Positions 25,102-32,206 of a stretch of DNA of 64,000 nucleotides are shown piece after piece. A program made the translations under genes and the position numbers. The stretch comes from Halorubrum sp. GN11_10-6_MGM (lineage in GTDB: Archaea > Halobacteriota > Halobacteria > Halobacteriales > Haloferacaceae), in contig NZ_SGUC01000016.1 of the NCBI RefSeq assembly GCF_005435165.1, forward strand, positions 1 through 64,000, written 5' to 3'. Below the pieces are notes generated by a model. That model was not told where the DNA came from. It made no database searches and was given only the letters and a program-made list of their open reading frames with translations. Every line of letters starts with the position of its first letter. The first letter of the stretch is position 1.

Positions 25102-26148
25102 CTAGGAAAGGTCTTCGAACTCGAGGCCGAGCTGGTCGAGCACGTCCCGGATCATCTGGTAGTCGTCGAGCGATCCGTCCTGAACGCCGGTGAACCAGAG
25201 CGGCTCGCCGTCGTAGTCGTCACCGTGGCTGAGATCGTCTTCGCTGACGTTCAAGATTGCCTCTTCGAGCTCGCCTTTGACGGAGTTGTCCCAGTTGGAC
25301 CGGGTCACGAGCGGCGCGCGCGGGATCGGCTCGGAGACCGCGAGGAGGTCGAGCTGGGTGCCGGACGACTCGATCTCGTCGCCCGCGCCCTCGTACTCCG
25401 CGGAGATGTCGACGAAGTCCTGCGACATCTCCTCGAACTGCTCCTGGGGCACGTACGGCGCCGAGGAGAACGCGCCGGTCGTCGCGGCCATCACGTCCTG
25501 CCGCTGGACCATCTGCTCGCGCGCGGTCGTGTGGTCCGAGTACTCGGCCTCGAAGTTGCCCGCGTCGCCGTCGGGCGCGTTGCCGATGTCGAGGCCGGCG
25601 CTCTGAAGCACCGTGAGCGGGACGAGCGTGCCGGACACGGAGAGGATGTCGCCCATGTAGATGAGCTCGCCCTGGAGGTCCGACAGCGACTCGATGCCGC
25701 TGTCCGGCGTCGTCGTGATCGTCGAGAAGTACTGCGCGGCGCCGTACGCGATCCGGATACCGACGATGTCGAGGATGTCCTCGCCCGCGATGACCGCGGA
25801 CGGGGAGATGTCCGCGATCTCGCCCTGGTCGTTCCGGATGGCCTGGAGCGTCGCCGTGTAGCTCTCCGCGCGGCTCGGCTCGATCTCGACCTCGACCTCC
25901 GACTCGAGGTACTCGAACATCGGCTGGTACTGCTCCTCGATGGCGACGTCGGCCTCCGCCGGGTTCAGGACGAACTGCGCCGTCGGGACGGAGTCCGTCT
26001 CGCCCGCCGTGCCGCCGTCCGAACCGCTCCCGTCGCCCCCGTCGCCGCCGTCGCCCCCGCCGGAACACCCGGCGAGCGCGACCACACCGCCCGCGCCCGC
26101 TGTCTTGACAAACGTACGCCGGTCCGCCGACCACCTGTTATCGGACAT
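25102..26148 (-). CDS. phnD: Phosphonate/phosphite-type ABC transporter substrate-binding lipoprotein
   Basis: 348-aa protein with a Tat signal (DRRTFVKTAGAGG) and a lipobox ending at C28 (VALAGC), then a Gly/Asp/Ser linker. It is therefore exported folded and lipid-anchored. The mature part matches the PhnD periplasmic-binding fold (AEADVAIEEQYQPMFEYLE, then SPSAVIAG). It captures phosphonate, phosphite or phosphate outside the cell. It is first in the phnDCE operon; no C-P lyase or phosphonatase gene is seen in the window. Confidence 0.87.
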   Translation of the reverse strand: MSDNRWSADRRTFVKTAGAGGVVALAGCSGGGDGGDGGDGSGSDGGTAGETDSVPTAQFVLNPAEADVAIEEQYQPMFEYLESEVEVEIEPSRAESYTATLQAIRNDQGEIADISPSAVIAGEDILDIVGIRIAYGAAQYFSTITTTPDSGIESLSDLQGELIYMGDILSVSGTLVPLTVLQSAGLDIGNAPDGDAGNFEAEYSDHTTAREQMVQRQDVMAATTGAFSSAPYVPQEQFEEMSQDFVDISAEYEGAGDEIESSGTQLDLLAVSEPIPRAPLVTRSNWDNSVKGELEEAILNVSEDDLSHGDDYDGEPLWFTGVQDGSLDDYQMIRDVLDQLGLEFEDLS

Positions 26149-26180
26149 ACAGCCGGTTCTTTCGCTCGCACGACTAATCG

Positions 26181-26201
26181 TTTTCTATGTTTTCTATATA
26201 G
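26181..26201 (-). promoter_or_regulatory. AT-rich promoter region of phnDCE with 9-bp direct repeat
   Basis: In an otherwise GC-rich sequence, TTTTCTATG (26181-26189) and TTTTCTATA (26190-26198) form a direct repeat that merges with CTATATAG, a TATA-like box about 48 nt upstream of the phnD ATG. A leader of roughly 20 nt is expected. The repeat could be a regulator site, for example phosphate-responsive, but that is inference. Confidence 0.45.
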
Positions 26202-26243
26202 ATCGTGGACGACCGACGGGATCGAGCGCCGTCGACCGCCGGA

Positions 26244-26873
26244 TCAGAACTCACCCAATCGCGACTGTCCGTCGCCGCCCTCCCCTCGGGTCCCGGCACC
26301 GCTCAGTTCGGCCGCACGGGCGATCGTCTCGAAGAAGCCGTCGCGCTGGCTCCGGTCGTACAGCGTCGCCGCCGGGTGGACGGACAGCAGCACGCGACGC
26401 GACGCGCCCGCGATCCGGGCGTCGACCACGTCGCCCGATTCGGACGTGATCGCGACCGACCGGTCGAGGAGGTGTTCGCTCGGCACCTTCCCGAGGGTCA
26501 CGATCAGCTCCGGGTCGAGCCGTTCGATCTCCGTTTCGAGGTGGCCGCGGCAGTTCGCCAGCTCCTCGGTCGTCGGGTCGCGGTTGTCCGGCGGCCGGCA
26601 CCGCACGCAGTTGGTGATCCGGACGTCCGCGCGGGCGAGGCCGGCGTCTCGCAGCGCCTCGTCGAGGACGTCGCCCGACCGCCCCACGAACGGTTCGCCC
26701 TCCTCGTCCTCGGTGGCGCCCGGGCCCTCGCCGACGAACAGCAGGTCCGCGTCCGTCGGGCCGACGCCGTCGACGATCCGGCTCCGCGACTCGACCAACG
26801 CCGGGCACCGCTCGCAGGACGGCACGCGGAGGTCCTCGTCGAGCGCGGCGCCGTCGCCGCCGTGTTCGCTCAT
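26244..26873 (-). CDS. udg: Family 4 uracil-DNA glycosylase (Fe-S)
   Basis: 209-aa DNA repair enzyme that removes uracil from DNA. Four cysteines for a 4Fe-4S cluster are present as CERC near the N-terminus and NCVRCRPPDNR in the middle. The catalytic motif is GEGPGATEDEEG and the second motif SVHPAA; both are typical of family 4. ATG at 26873 places the first CxxC pair about 20 residues in, as in homologues. It shares its strand with the DUF99 gene 88 nt upstream. Confidence 0.88.
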   Translation of the reverse strand: MSEHGGDGAALDEDLRVPSCERCPALVESRSRIVDGVGPTDADLLFVGEGPGATEDEEGEPFVGRSGDVLDEALRDAGLARADVRITNCVRCRPPDNRDPTTEELANCRGHLETEIERLDPELIVTLGKVPSEHLLDRSVAITSESGDVVDARIAGASRRVLLSVHPAATLYDRSQRDGFFETIARAAELSGAGTRGEGGDGQSRLGEF

Positions 26874-26961
26874 ACAGTCACGGGTCCGAGCGCCGTCGTC
26901 TAAGTCCCGTCGGTCGGTCCGGGGCGATCGCTCGCCCGACGCGTCCACCGGCTCGTGACGC

Positions 26962-27550
26962 TCACGCGCTTGCCGCCGCCTCGCGGTGCGCGCTCGCGGC
27001 GAGCGCCGCGATCCGGAGCGGCTCGCAGCGCCGAAATCCGTCGCGGGTGAGTCCCTCGACCGCCGCGGCGGCGTCCGCGGGCTCGACGCCGACCGCGCGA
27101 ACGAACCGAGGGGAGCCGGAGTCCGGCGCGTCGTCGTCCGAGTCCGCCGAGCCGACCGGAACGCGAGGCGGCAGCGAGCGGTACGTCGCGAGGCGGTCGG
27201 CGAGCGCGTCGCCGTCGAACGCCTCCCGGAGGGGCCGGTTCGAGCCCGGGGCTGGACTCGTAGCTCACGGCGTAGACCGGGCGGTCGAGCGTTTCGGCGA
27301 GTCGGGGCAGATCGAGGAGGTTGAACCACGCCGGCGCGACGCCGGCGCAGGCGACGTGACGGACGTCCTCGCGGTCGAGCGCGCGCCAGCAGTCGACGAC
27401 GGCGTCGGTCGCGTCCGTCCCGCCGACGGTACAGGCCGCGAACGCGAAGCCGTCGGGCGTCCCGTCGGCGCGGACGACGACGCCGGCCGCGTAGCTCTCG
27501 TCGCGGGCGTCGGAGAAGGCGATGCCGAGCGTGCGGCTCGGCGGGGTCAC
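26962..27550 (-). CDS. DUF99 family protein (endonuclease V-like fold; apparent frameshift)
   Basis: The N-terminal part (LGIAFSDARDESYAAGVVVRADG, then GVAPAWFNLLDLPRLAETL and VYAVSYESSPGL) matches the DUF99 family, which has an endonuclease-V-like fold but unclear activity. The frame breaks at a four-G run on the plus strand (27231-27234). Deleting one base joins SPGLEPA to LREAFDGDALADRLATY and continues to a TGA at 26962-26964, giving about 195 aa. Without correction, translation would run on as an Arg-rich shadow. It starts GTG directly after the stop of the DUF5786 gene. Confidence 0.75.
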
Positions 27551-27733
27551 CTACGTCTCCTCGGACTTGATCTCCTGGAGCCGATCGAGAAGCTCGTCGT
27601 TCGAGGCGCCGGGCTCGTAGTCGACGGACCCCTGGTGAGTCTCTTGGGCAGCCCGAACGCCGTCGTCGTCGTCGAAGTCCGCGTCCAGGTCCTGGTTCTC
27701 CTGTTCGGACTCGTCGTAGCTGCCGAAGCCCAT
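27551..27733 (-). CDS. DUF5786 family small acidic protein
   Basis: 60-aa very acidic protein starting MGFGSYDESEQENQDLDADF, a sequence I recognise as the haloarchaeal DUF5786 family. The C-terminal half (ASNDELLDRLQEIKSEE) probably forms one helix. The function is unknown. Its TAG stop is followed with no gap by the GTG of the DUF99 gene, so the pair is likely one transcription unit. The promoter lies in the 149-nt divergent gap to the MBL gene. Confidence 0.8.
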   Translation of the reverse strand: MGFGSYDESEQENQDLDADFDDDDGVRAAQETHQGSVDYEPGASNDELLDRLQEIKSEET

Positions 27734-27882
27734 CTGTGCGTGACACTAGCAGGGGACGGCAGATAAATCCACGGCCGAGAGGACCGGCGCCAGCGAACGG
27801 AGCCGGCACCAGCGAACGGAGCCGGGCGCCGTCTTCCCGGCCGCGGCTGTACCCTTTTGTCGCTCCGCGAGCGAGTACGCGC

Positions 27883-28524
27883 ATGGAGCCGATCACCGTC
27901 ACCGCGGACGCGGAGGAGTTCACCTGCAACGCGTACCTCGTCGTCGGGGACGCGACGACGCTCGTCGACGCCGGAACGATGCCCGGCGTGGACGAGGTGG
28001 TCGCCGACGCGCTCGACGACGCGGGCGCCGACGGCCTCGACCGCGTCGTGATCACGCACCAGCACCACGACCACGTGGGCGAGCTCGACGCCGTCGTCGA
28101 CCGGTTCGACCCGCGCGTGTTCGCGTACGCGGACCACCCGCGCCGCGACGTGGCGCTCGAAGACGGCGACGAGGTGCTGGTCGGCGACGAGCCCTGCGAG
28201 GTCGTCTACACGCCCGGCCACGCCGACGACCACGTCTCGCTCGTCGGCGCAGAGCGGCTCTACTCCGGCGACGTCGTCGTCTACAACGACGGCGCCTTCG
28301 ACGACGGGTCGTTCGGCCGGACGGACATGGCCGGCCAGTCGCGCGAGCGCCTGATCGAGAGCCTCCACGACATCCTCGACCGCCTGCCCGACACCGCCGA
28401 GGCGATGTACCCCGGCCACGGCGACGTCTACCGTGCCGCAGACGGCCCGGACACCGTCCGCGAGGTGATCGAGCGCGCGACCGAGCGCGCCGAGCGCCGC
28501 GAGCCGAAGTACCCCGAGGAGTGA
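27883..28524 (+). CDS. MBL-fold metallo-hydrolase
   Basis: 213-aa protein with the metallo-beta-lactamase dinuclear zinc site: THQHHDHVGEL, then YTPGHADDHVS, the bridging Asp in YSGDVVVY and the late His in YPGHGDVY. It belongs to the glyoxalase II-like branch. Thioester or glutathione-like substrates are typical, but the actual substrate is unknown. ATG at 27883 is preceded by an ACCCTTTTG stretch. Repeat C follows its stop. Confidence 0.83.
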   Translation: MEPITVTADAEEFTCNAYLVVGDATTLVDAGTMPGVDEVVADALDDAGADGLDRVVITHQHHDHVGELDAVVDRFDPRVFAYADHPRRDVALEDGDEVLVGDEPCEVVYTPGHADDHVSLVGAERLYSGDVVVYNDGAFDDGSFGRTDMAGQSRERLIESLHDILDRLPDTAEAMYPGHGDVYRAADGPDTVREVIERATERAERREPKYPEE

Positions 28525-28536
28525 CCGGAAACCGAG

Positions 28537-28700
28537 TTTAAAACGAACGCCGACGCCGACCGCCCACGTCGGCGCGTGCCGGCGAGCGGTCCCTCGGACC
28601 GCGAGCCGCCCGCGTGAGGGAGGCGGCGGTCCGGCGCGGCCCCGCCCGCGCCGGGCCGCCCGCCGAGGCTGGGGAGGCGCGAGGCACACGCGCGGCTGGC
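28537..28700 (+). repeat. Dispersed intergenic repeat element, copy C (short form)
   Basis: Sits between the convergent MBL and L40e genes. It has a head with GTTTAAAAC, the shared segment GTCGGCGCGTGCCGGCGAG, a 7-bp hairpin with CTC loop (28586-28602), a long GC-only hairpin (about 28622-28662) where the other copies have the G.A helix, and the family block at 28665-28684. The tail repeats are absent, so this copy is truncated or a variant. Confidence 0.75.
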
Positions 28701-28720
28701 CGTCGAAGAGTGAGGTCCGT

Positions 28721-28740
28721 AAAAAGGGCCGAAGCGGCCC
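28721..28740 (-). terminator. Hairpin plus T-run terminator for the L40e gene
   Basis: On the minus strand the hairpin GGGCCG-CTT-CGGCCC (28726-28740) is followed by five T (28725-28721), 13 nt after the L40e stop. The hairpin is symmetric, so the plus-strand transcript would form it too, but without a T-run after it. Confidence 0.6.
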
Positions 28741-28753
28741 GAAATTGACCGGA

Positions 28754-28903
28754 TTACGCGGCGCGGCGCTCGGTCGCCTTCGGGCGGAGCTTGGTGTAGC
28801 CGCACTTGCGGCAGCGCTCGGCCTCGGAGGCGTTGCGGGCGTTACAGCGCATACAGATCTGTCGGTCGAGCATGCGACGTTCGGCGGCGTCGAAACTGGC
28901 CAT
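28754..28903 (-). CDS. rpl40e: Ribosomal protein L40e (eL40)
   Basis: 49-aa basic protein with the start [20 protein letters not shown] and a zinc ribbon of two CxxC pairs (CMRC and CRKC). It ends with a [12 protein letters not shown] tail. This is the archaeal L40e, a zinc-containing protein of the large ribosomal subunit. It is monocistronic and convergent with the MBL gene and repeat C. The length and motif spacing are normal for archaea. Confidence 0.92.
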   Translation of the reverse strand: MASFDAAERRMLDRQICMRCNARNASEAERCRKCGYTKLRPKATERRAA

Positions 28904-29005
28904 ACGGCTACTGAGCGGGCGGTGCTGTAAAAGGTTGCGAGACGGCGCGACGATTGCGAGGAGAACGGCGAGTCGGCGCGAGCCGGCGTCGGACGAGTAC
29001 CGGCG

Positions 29006-29275
29006 TCAGGCGCCCGCTTCCGTGAGGGCGGCCTCGATGTCCTCGCGCTGCGTGACGCCGACGAAGCGGTCGACGACGCCGTCGTCGTTCTCGACGATGA
29101 GCGTCGGGAGCGAGCGGACCTGGTACTGGTTCGCGACGTCCTGCTCCTCGTCGACGTCGACCTTCTGGAGCTCGAACGCGTCGCCGAGGTCCTCCTGAAT
29201 CTCCTCCAGGATGGGGTCTTGGGTCTTACACGGGCCGCACCACTCGGCGTGGAAATCCAGCAGTCGGACGGTCAT
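29006..29275 (-). CDS. trxA: Thioredoxin
   Basis: 89-aa thioredoxin fold with the redox motif FHAEWCGPCKTQDP and the cis-proline loop VRSLPTLIVEND. Its short length, with a truncated N-terminal strand, is common in haloarchaeal thioredoxins. ATG at 29275 (MTVRLLDFHAEW) is preferred over a TTG four codons upstream. The likely reductant is the TrxR at 13.7 kb. The 231-nt gap to Sec61beta holds divergent promoters and no gene. Confidence 0.9.
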   Translation of the reverse strand: MTVRLLDFHAEWCGPCKTQDPILEEIQEDLGDAFELQKVDVDEEQDVANQYQVRSLPTLIVENDDGVVDRFVGVTQREDIEAALTEAGA

Positions 29276-29506
29276 AGTCGGCGACAACTACCGCCGGGCC
29301 GCGCATAAGGGTTTCCCACTCGCGTACGCGCGCTACCAGTCCGACCCGGAGACGGCGCCGCGAGATCCGTCCCCGATCCGGAGACGGCACCGCAGAACAC
29401 GTCCCCCGCGAATCCGACTGGAGCGGCGTCGACCTCGCTCACGCAGGCGATCGCGGCGCGAGCGACGAGCGAAACGTTTAGAACGCGGCGCCGTCCAGAA
29501 CGGAGT

Positions 29507-29668
29507 ATGAGTGGTTCCAACTCCGGCGGGCTGATGTCCAGTGCGGGACTGGTCCGCTACTTCGAGAACGAGGACCGGAACGCCATCGCGATCGACCCCA
29601 AGACGGTCCTCGCGTTCTGCGTCCTCTTCGGCGTGTTCGTCCAGATCCTCTCGCTGACGGTCGCGTAA
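29507..29668 (+). CDS. secG: Preprotein translocase subunit Sec61beta
   Basis: 53-aa protein with the archaeal Sec61beta plan: a Ser/Gly-rich cytoplasmic start ([19 protein letters not shown]), the conserved [10 protein letters not shown] stretch and one C-terminal membrane helix ([19 protein letters not shown]). It is part of the SecYE-beta protein export channel. A TATA-like CGTTTAGA (about 29474-29481) is 29 nt upstream, so the mRNA is probably leaderless. Confidence 0.9.
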   Translation: MSGSNSGGLMSSAGLVRYFENEDRNAIAIDPKTVLAFCVLFGVFVQILSLTVA

Positions 29669-29755
29669 GGCACAGTACACCGGTCGCGTTGTTCCCGTCG
29701 TCCGACGCCGCCGCGTAGCGCGCCCTTTTTCCACGCGCCCGCCCCATCGATCCGT

Positions 29756-30349
29756 ATGAAAGCAGGCGTCATCGCCGTTCAGGGCGACGTGGCCGAACAC
29801 GCCGCCGCCGTGCGCAACGCCGCGGCCGCCCACGACGAGACCGCCGAGGTCGTCGAAGTCCGGGAGGCGGGGATCGTCCCCGACTGCGACGTCCTCCTCA
29901 TGCCGGGCGGAGAGTCGACGACCATCTCGCGGCTGATCCGCCGGGAGGGGATCGCGGCCGAGATCGAGGCACACGTCGCGAGCGGGAAGCCCGTCCTCGC
30001 GACCTGTGCCGGGCTCATCGTCTGTTCGACCGACGCGAAAGACGACCGGGTCGACCCGCTGGGGCTGGTCGACGTCTCCGTCGACCGCAACGCGTTCGGT
30101 CGGCAGAAGGACTCCTTCGAGGCGAAGGTCCCGGTGGCGGGACTCGACGAGCCGTTCCACGCCGTGTTCATCCGGGCGCCCGCCATCGACGAGGTCGGCG
30201 ACGGCGTCGAGACGCTCGCGACCGTCGACGGTCGACCCGTCGCCGTGCGCGACGGCCCGGTCGTCGCCACCGCGTTCCATCCAGAACTCACCGACGACCC
30301 GCGGATCCACGACCTCGCCTTCTTCCCCGAGCGGGAGGTGGTCGCGTGA
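29756..30349 (+). CDS. pdxT: Pyridoxal 5'-phosphate synthase glutaminase subunit
   Basis: 197-aa amidotransferase that feeds ammonia to PdxS in PLP synthesis. The opening AGVIAVQGDVAEH, the oxyanion loop LMPGGESTTISRL, the nucleophile C84 in VLATCAGLIV and the His-Glu pair in TAFHPELTDD are intact. The gene overlaps hisE by 4 nt (GTGA), so the two are co-translated although they serve different pathways. PdxS is not in the window. Confidence 0.92.
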   Translation: MKAGVIAVQGDVAEHAAAVRNAAAAHDETAEVVEVREAGIVPDCDVLLMPGGESTTISRLIRREGIAAEIEAHVASGKPVLATCAGLIVCSTDAKDDRVDPLGLVDVSVDRNAFGRQKDSFEAKVPVAGLDEPFHAVFIRAPAIDEVGDGVETLATVDGRPVAVRDGPVVATAFHPELTDDPRIHDLAFFPEREVVA

Positions 30350-30693
30350 GCGAGCCGACCGCGAGCGACGATCCGGACCCCGGGCCCGACGAGGATCCGG
30401 ACGTCCCGTCCGAGGCCGTCCTCGACGAGCTGTTCGCGACCATCGAGGCCCGGAAGGAAGAGCTGCCCGAGGGGTCGTACACCGCCTCGCTTTTCACCCA
30501 CGAGAAGGGGGAAAACGCCGTCTTAGAGAAGATCGGCGAGGAGTCGACGGAGGCCATCCTCGCGGCGAAGGACGACGACCGCGAGGAGCTGACTGCGGAG
30601 AGCGCCGACCTCGTCTACCACCTGCTCGTGCTGTTCGCGATGAAGGACCTCGACGTCGACGACTTACGCGACGAGCTTCGAGACCGCTTTTAG
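30346..30693 (+). CDS. hisE: Phosphoribosyl-ATP pyrophosphatase
   Basis: 115-aa all-alpha MazG-type enzyme for the second step of histidine synthesis. Typical segments are GSYTASLFTHEKGENAVLEK, IGEESTEAILAAK and ESADLVYHLLVL. The first 25 residues are an acidic extension. GTG start at 30346 overlaps pdxT. Its stop is only 4 nt from the convergent SHOCT gene, leaving no room for a separate terminator. Confidence 0.92.
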   Translation: MSEPTASDDPDPGPDEDPDVPSEAVLDELFATIEARKEELPEGSYTASLFTHEKGENAVLEKIGEESTEAILAAKDDDREELTAESADLVYHLLVLFAMKDLDVDDLRDELRDRF

Positions 30694-30697
30694 CTCC

Positions 30698-31099
30698 CTA
30701 CCGTTCCCGTTCGAGTTCGCGGTCGATGTCGTCCAGCTCCTCGGTCTCCAGCTCCTCGCCGATGCGGCGCTCGAACTCCGCCTCGCTGATCTGCCCCTCA
30801 ACGTACTGCTGCCGGAGGCGGTCCTGACGGCTGCTGCCGGCGTCGACCGCGGTCGACGAGTCCGCGCCGATCGAATCGAGCGACGAGTCGAGCGAGGACG
30901 AGTCGTCGTCGCCGAGCAGCCACGAGCCGGTCTTGTACGCGACGTAGACGATCCCCGCCAGCACCGCGAGCGAGACGATCCCGGAGACGATCGCCCACGC
31001 GAGGCTCAGGAGCGCCGAGACCACGCTCACGACGATGCTGACCCCGATCAACACCGCGATCGCGATCGCCGCGTAGTAGAGGGCCTTCTTCCCGTCCAT
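30698..31099 (-). CDS. SHOCT-domain membrane protein
   Basis: 133-aa protein. Two hydrophobic segments lie in residues about 8-55 (ALYYAAIAIAVLIGVSIVVS and the following helix), then an acidic Ser/Asp linker. A C-terminal SHOCT motif follows (DRLRQQYVEGQISEAEFERRIG). SHOCT domains are short oligomerisation motifs found at protein ends; no enzyme function is implied. ATG at 31099 (MDGKKALYY) is chosen over an upstream in-frame ATG because it sits just before the first helix. Confidence 0.75.
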   Translation of the reverse strand: MDGKKALYYAAIAIAVLIGVSIVVSVVSALLSLAWAIVSGIVSLAVLAGIVYVAYKTGSWLLGDDDSSSLDSSLDSIGADSSTAVDAGSSRQDRLRQQYVEGQISEAEFERRIGEELETEELDDIDRELERER

Positions 31100-31210
31100 A
31101 CCCCGAGGTCGGGCGGCGGGCCGCAAATACCTTCTCCCGCACGCGACCGCGGGCGGTCGGCCCGCCCCGCGGTCTTTTCTCCGTCGAACCGAACGTTCAG
31201 GGGAGACCTC

Positions 31211-32122
31211 GTGAGCGACACCGAACCGAACGGGTCAGACGCCGAGTGGACCTCGACTCGCAGAGCGGTGCTGCGGCGGAGCGGGTCGCTCACGGTCGGG
31301 GCGGCCGCCCTCGCCGGCTGCGTCGGTCGCGGAGCCGACGGCGACGCGGCGGCGATCGACGCGGGCGGCGGGCGCGACGGTCCACCCCTGATCGCGCACC
31401 GCGGCTTCGCGGCCGAGAACCCGGAGAACACGGTCGCAGCCGTCGAGGCGGCGGCCGCGGTCGTCGACCGGATCGAACTCGACGTGCGCCGCTGCGGGAC
31501 GGGCGAACTCGTCGCCTTCCACGACGCGACGCTCGGCCGGGTGACGGAGGCCACCGGGCGCGTGGACGAGACGCCCTACGAGCGCCTCGCGGACCTCTCC
31601 GTCGGGGGATCGGGCGAACCGGTGCCGACGCTCGCCGACGCGCTCGACGCCGTCCCCTCCGGCGCGTGGGTCATGCTCGACCTGAAGGAACGGGGCGTGG
31701 CGGCGGACGCGGTCGCCGTCGGTCGGAGGGGTGACCACGGCCTCGCCGTCGCGAGCGACGACCCCGCGGTGATCGAGGCGGCGACCGCTGCGGACCCGGA
31801 CGTGCCGACGATCTACGGCGTCCGCGAGTCGCCGCTCGCGCGGCCCCTCCGGCCGCTGATCCCGGGGGGCCGCGGCGAACCGCGACTTCCCGAGTGGGCG
31901 TACCCGCCGCAGGACGCCGCCGGGACGGTCGAAACGGCGACCGGGTTGGGGTGTGCGGCGGTGTCGCCGCGGTACGAGCTGTGTCTGCGGACCGACGTCG
32001 TCCGGCGGGCGCGTGAGGCCGGGTTACGCGTGCTGCCGTGGACGGTCGACTCGGGCCGCGAGTACGAGGCGGTGGCGGCGGTCGACGGCGTCGACGCGGT
32101 CGTCTCGGACGTCTCGCGCTGA
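31211..32122 (+). CDS. Glycerophosphodiester phosphodiesterase lipoprotein
   Basis: 303-aa protein. A Tat-type start (STRRAVLRRSGSLTVGAAA) ends in a lipobox cysteine C37 (ALAGC), so it is exported and lipid-anchored. The GDPD catalytic start LIAHRGFAAENPENT, the Glu-x-Asp in RIELDVRRC and FHDATLGRVT are intact. It would hydrolyse glycerophosphodiesters from lipids outside the cell. GTG start at 31211. It is followed after 84 nt by another predicted lipoprotein. Confidence 0.87.
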   Translation: MSDTEPNGSDAEWTSTRRAVLRRSGSLTVGAAALAGCVGRGADGDAAAIDAGGGRDGPPLIAHRGFAAENPENTVAAVEAAAAVVDRIELDVRRCGTGELVAFHDATLGRVTEATGRVDETPYERLADLSVGGSGEPVPTLADALDAVPSGAWVMLDLKERGVAADAVAVGRRGDHGLAVASDDPAVIEAATAADPDVPTIYGVRESPLARPLRPLIPGGRGEPRLPEWAYPPQDAAGTVETATGLGCAAVSPRYELCLRTDVVRRAREAGLRVLPWTVDSGREYEAVAAVDGVDAVVSDVSR

Positions 32123-32206
32123 CGCCGAGGGACGTGACAACCGAACCGGATGTGTGCCGTGGGGGCGGCAGAAGCGTTATTCGTCCGGGTCTCGTCGCCC
32201 GAGAAA

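Noticed and set aside
28537-28753. tRNA or snoRNA gene between MBL and L40e
   Set aside because: The hairpins belong to repeat copy C and a terminator; no cloverleaf, anticodon arm or C/D box pattern could be drawn.
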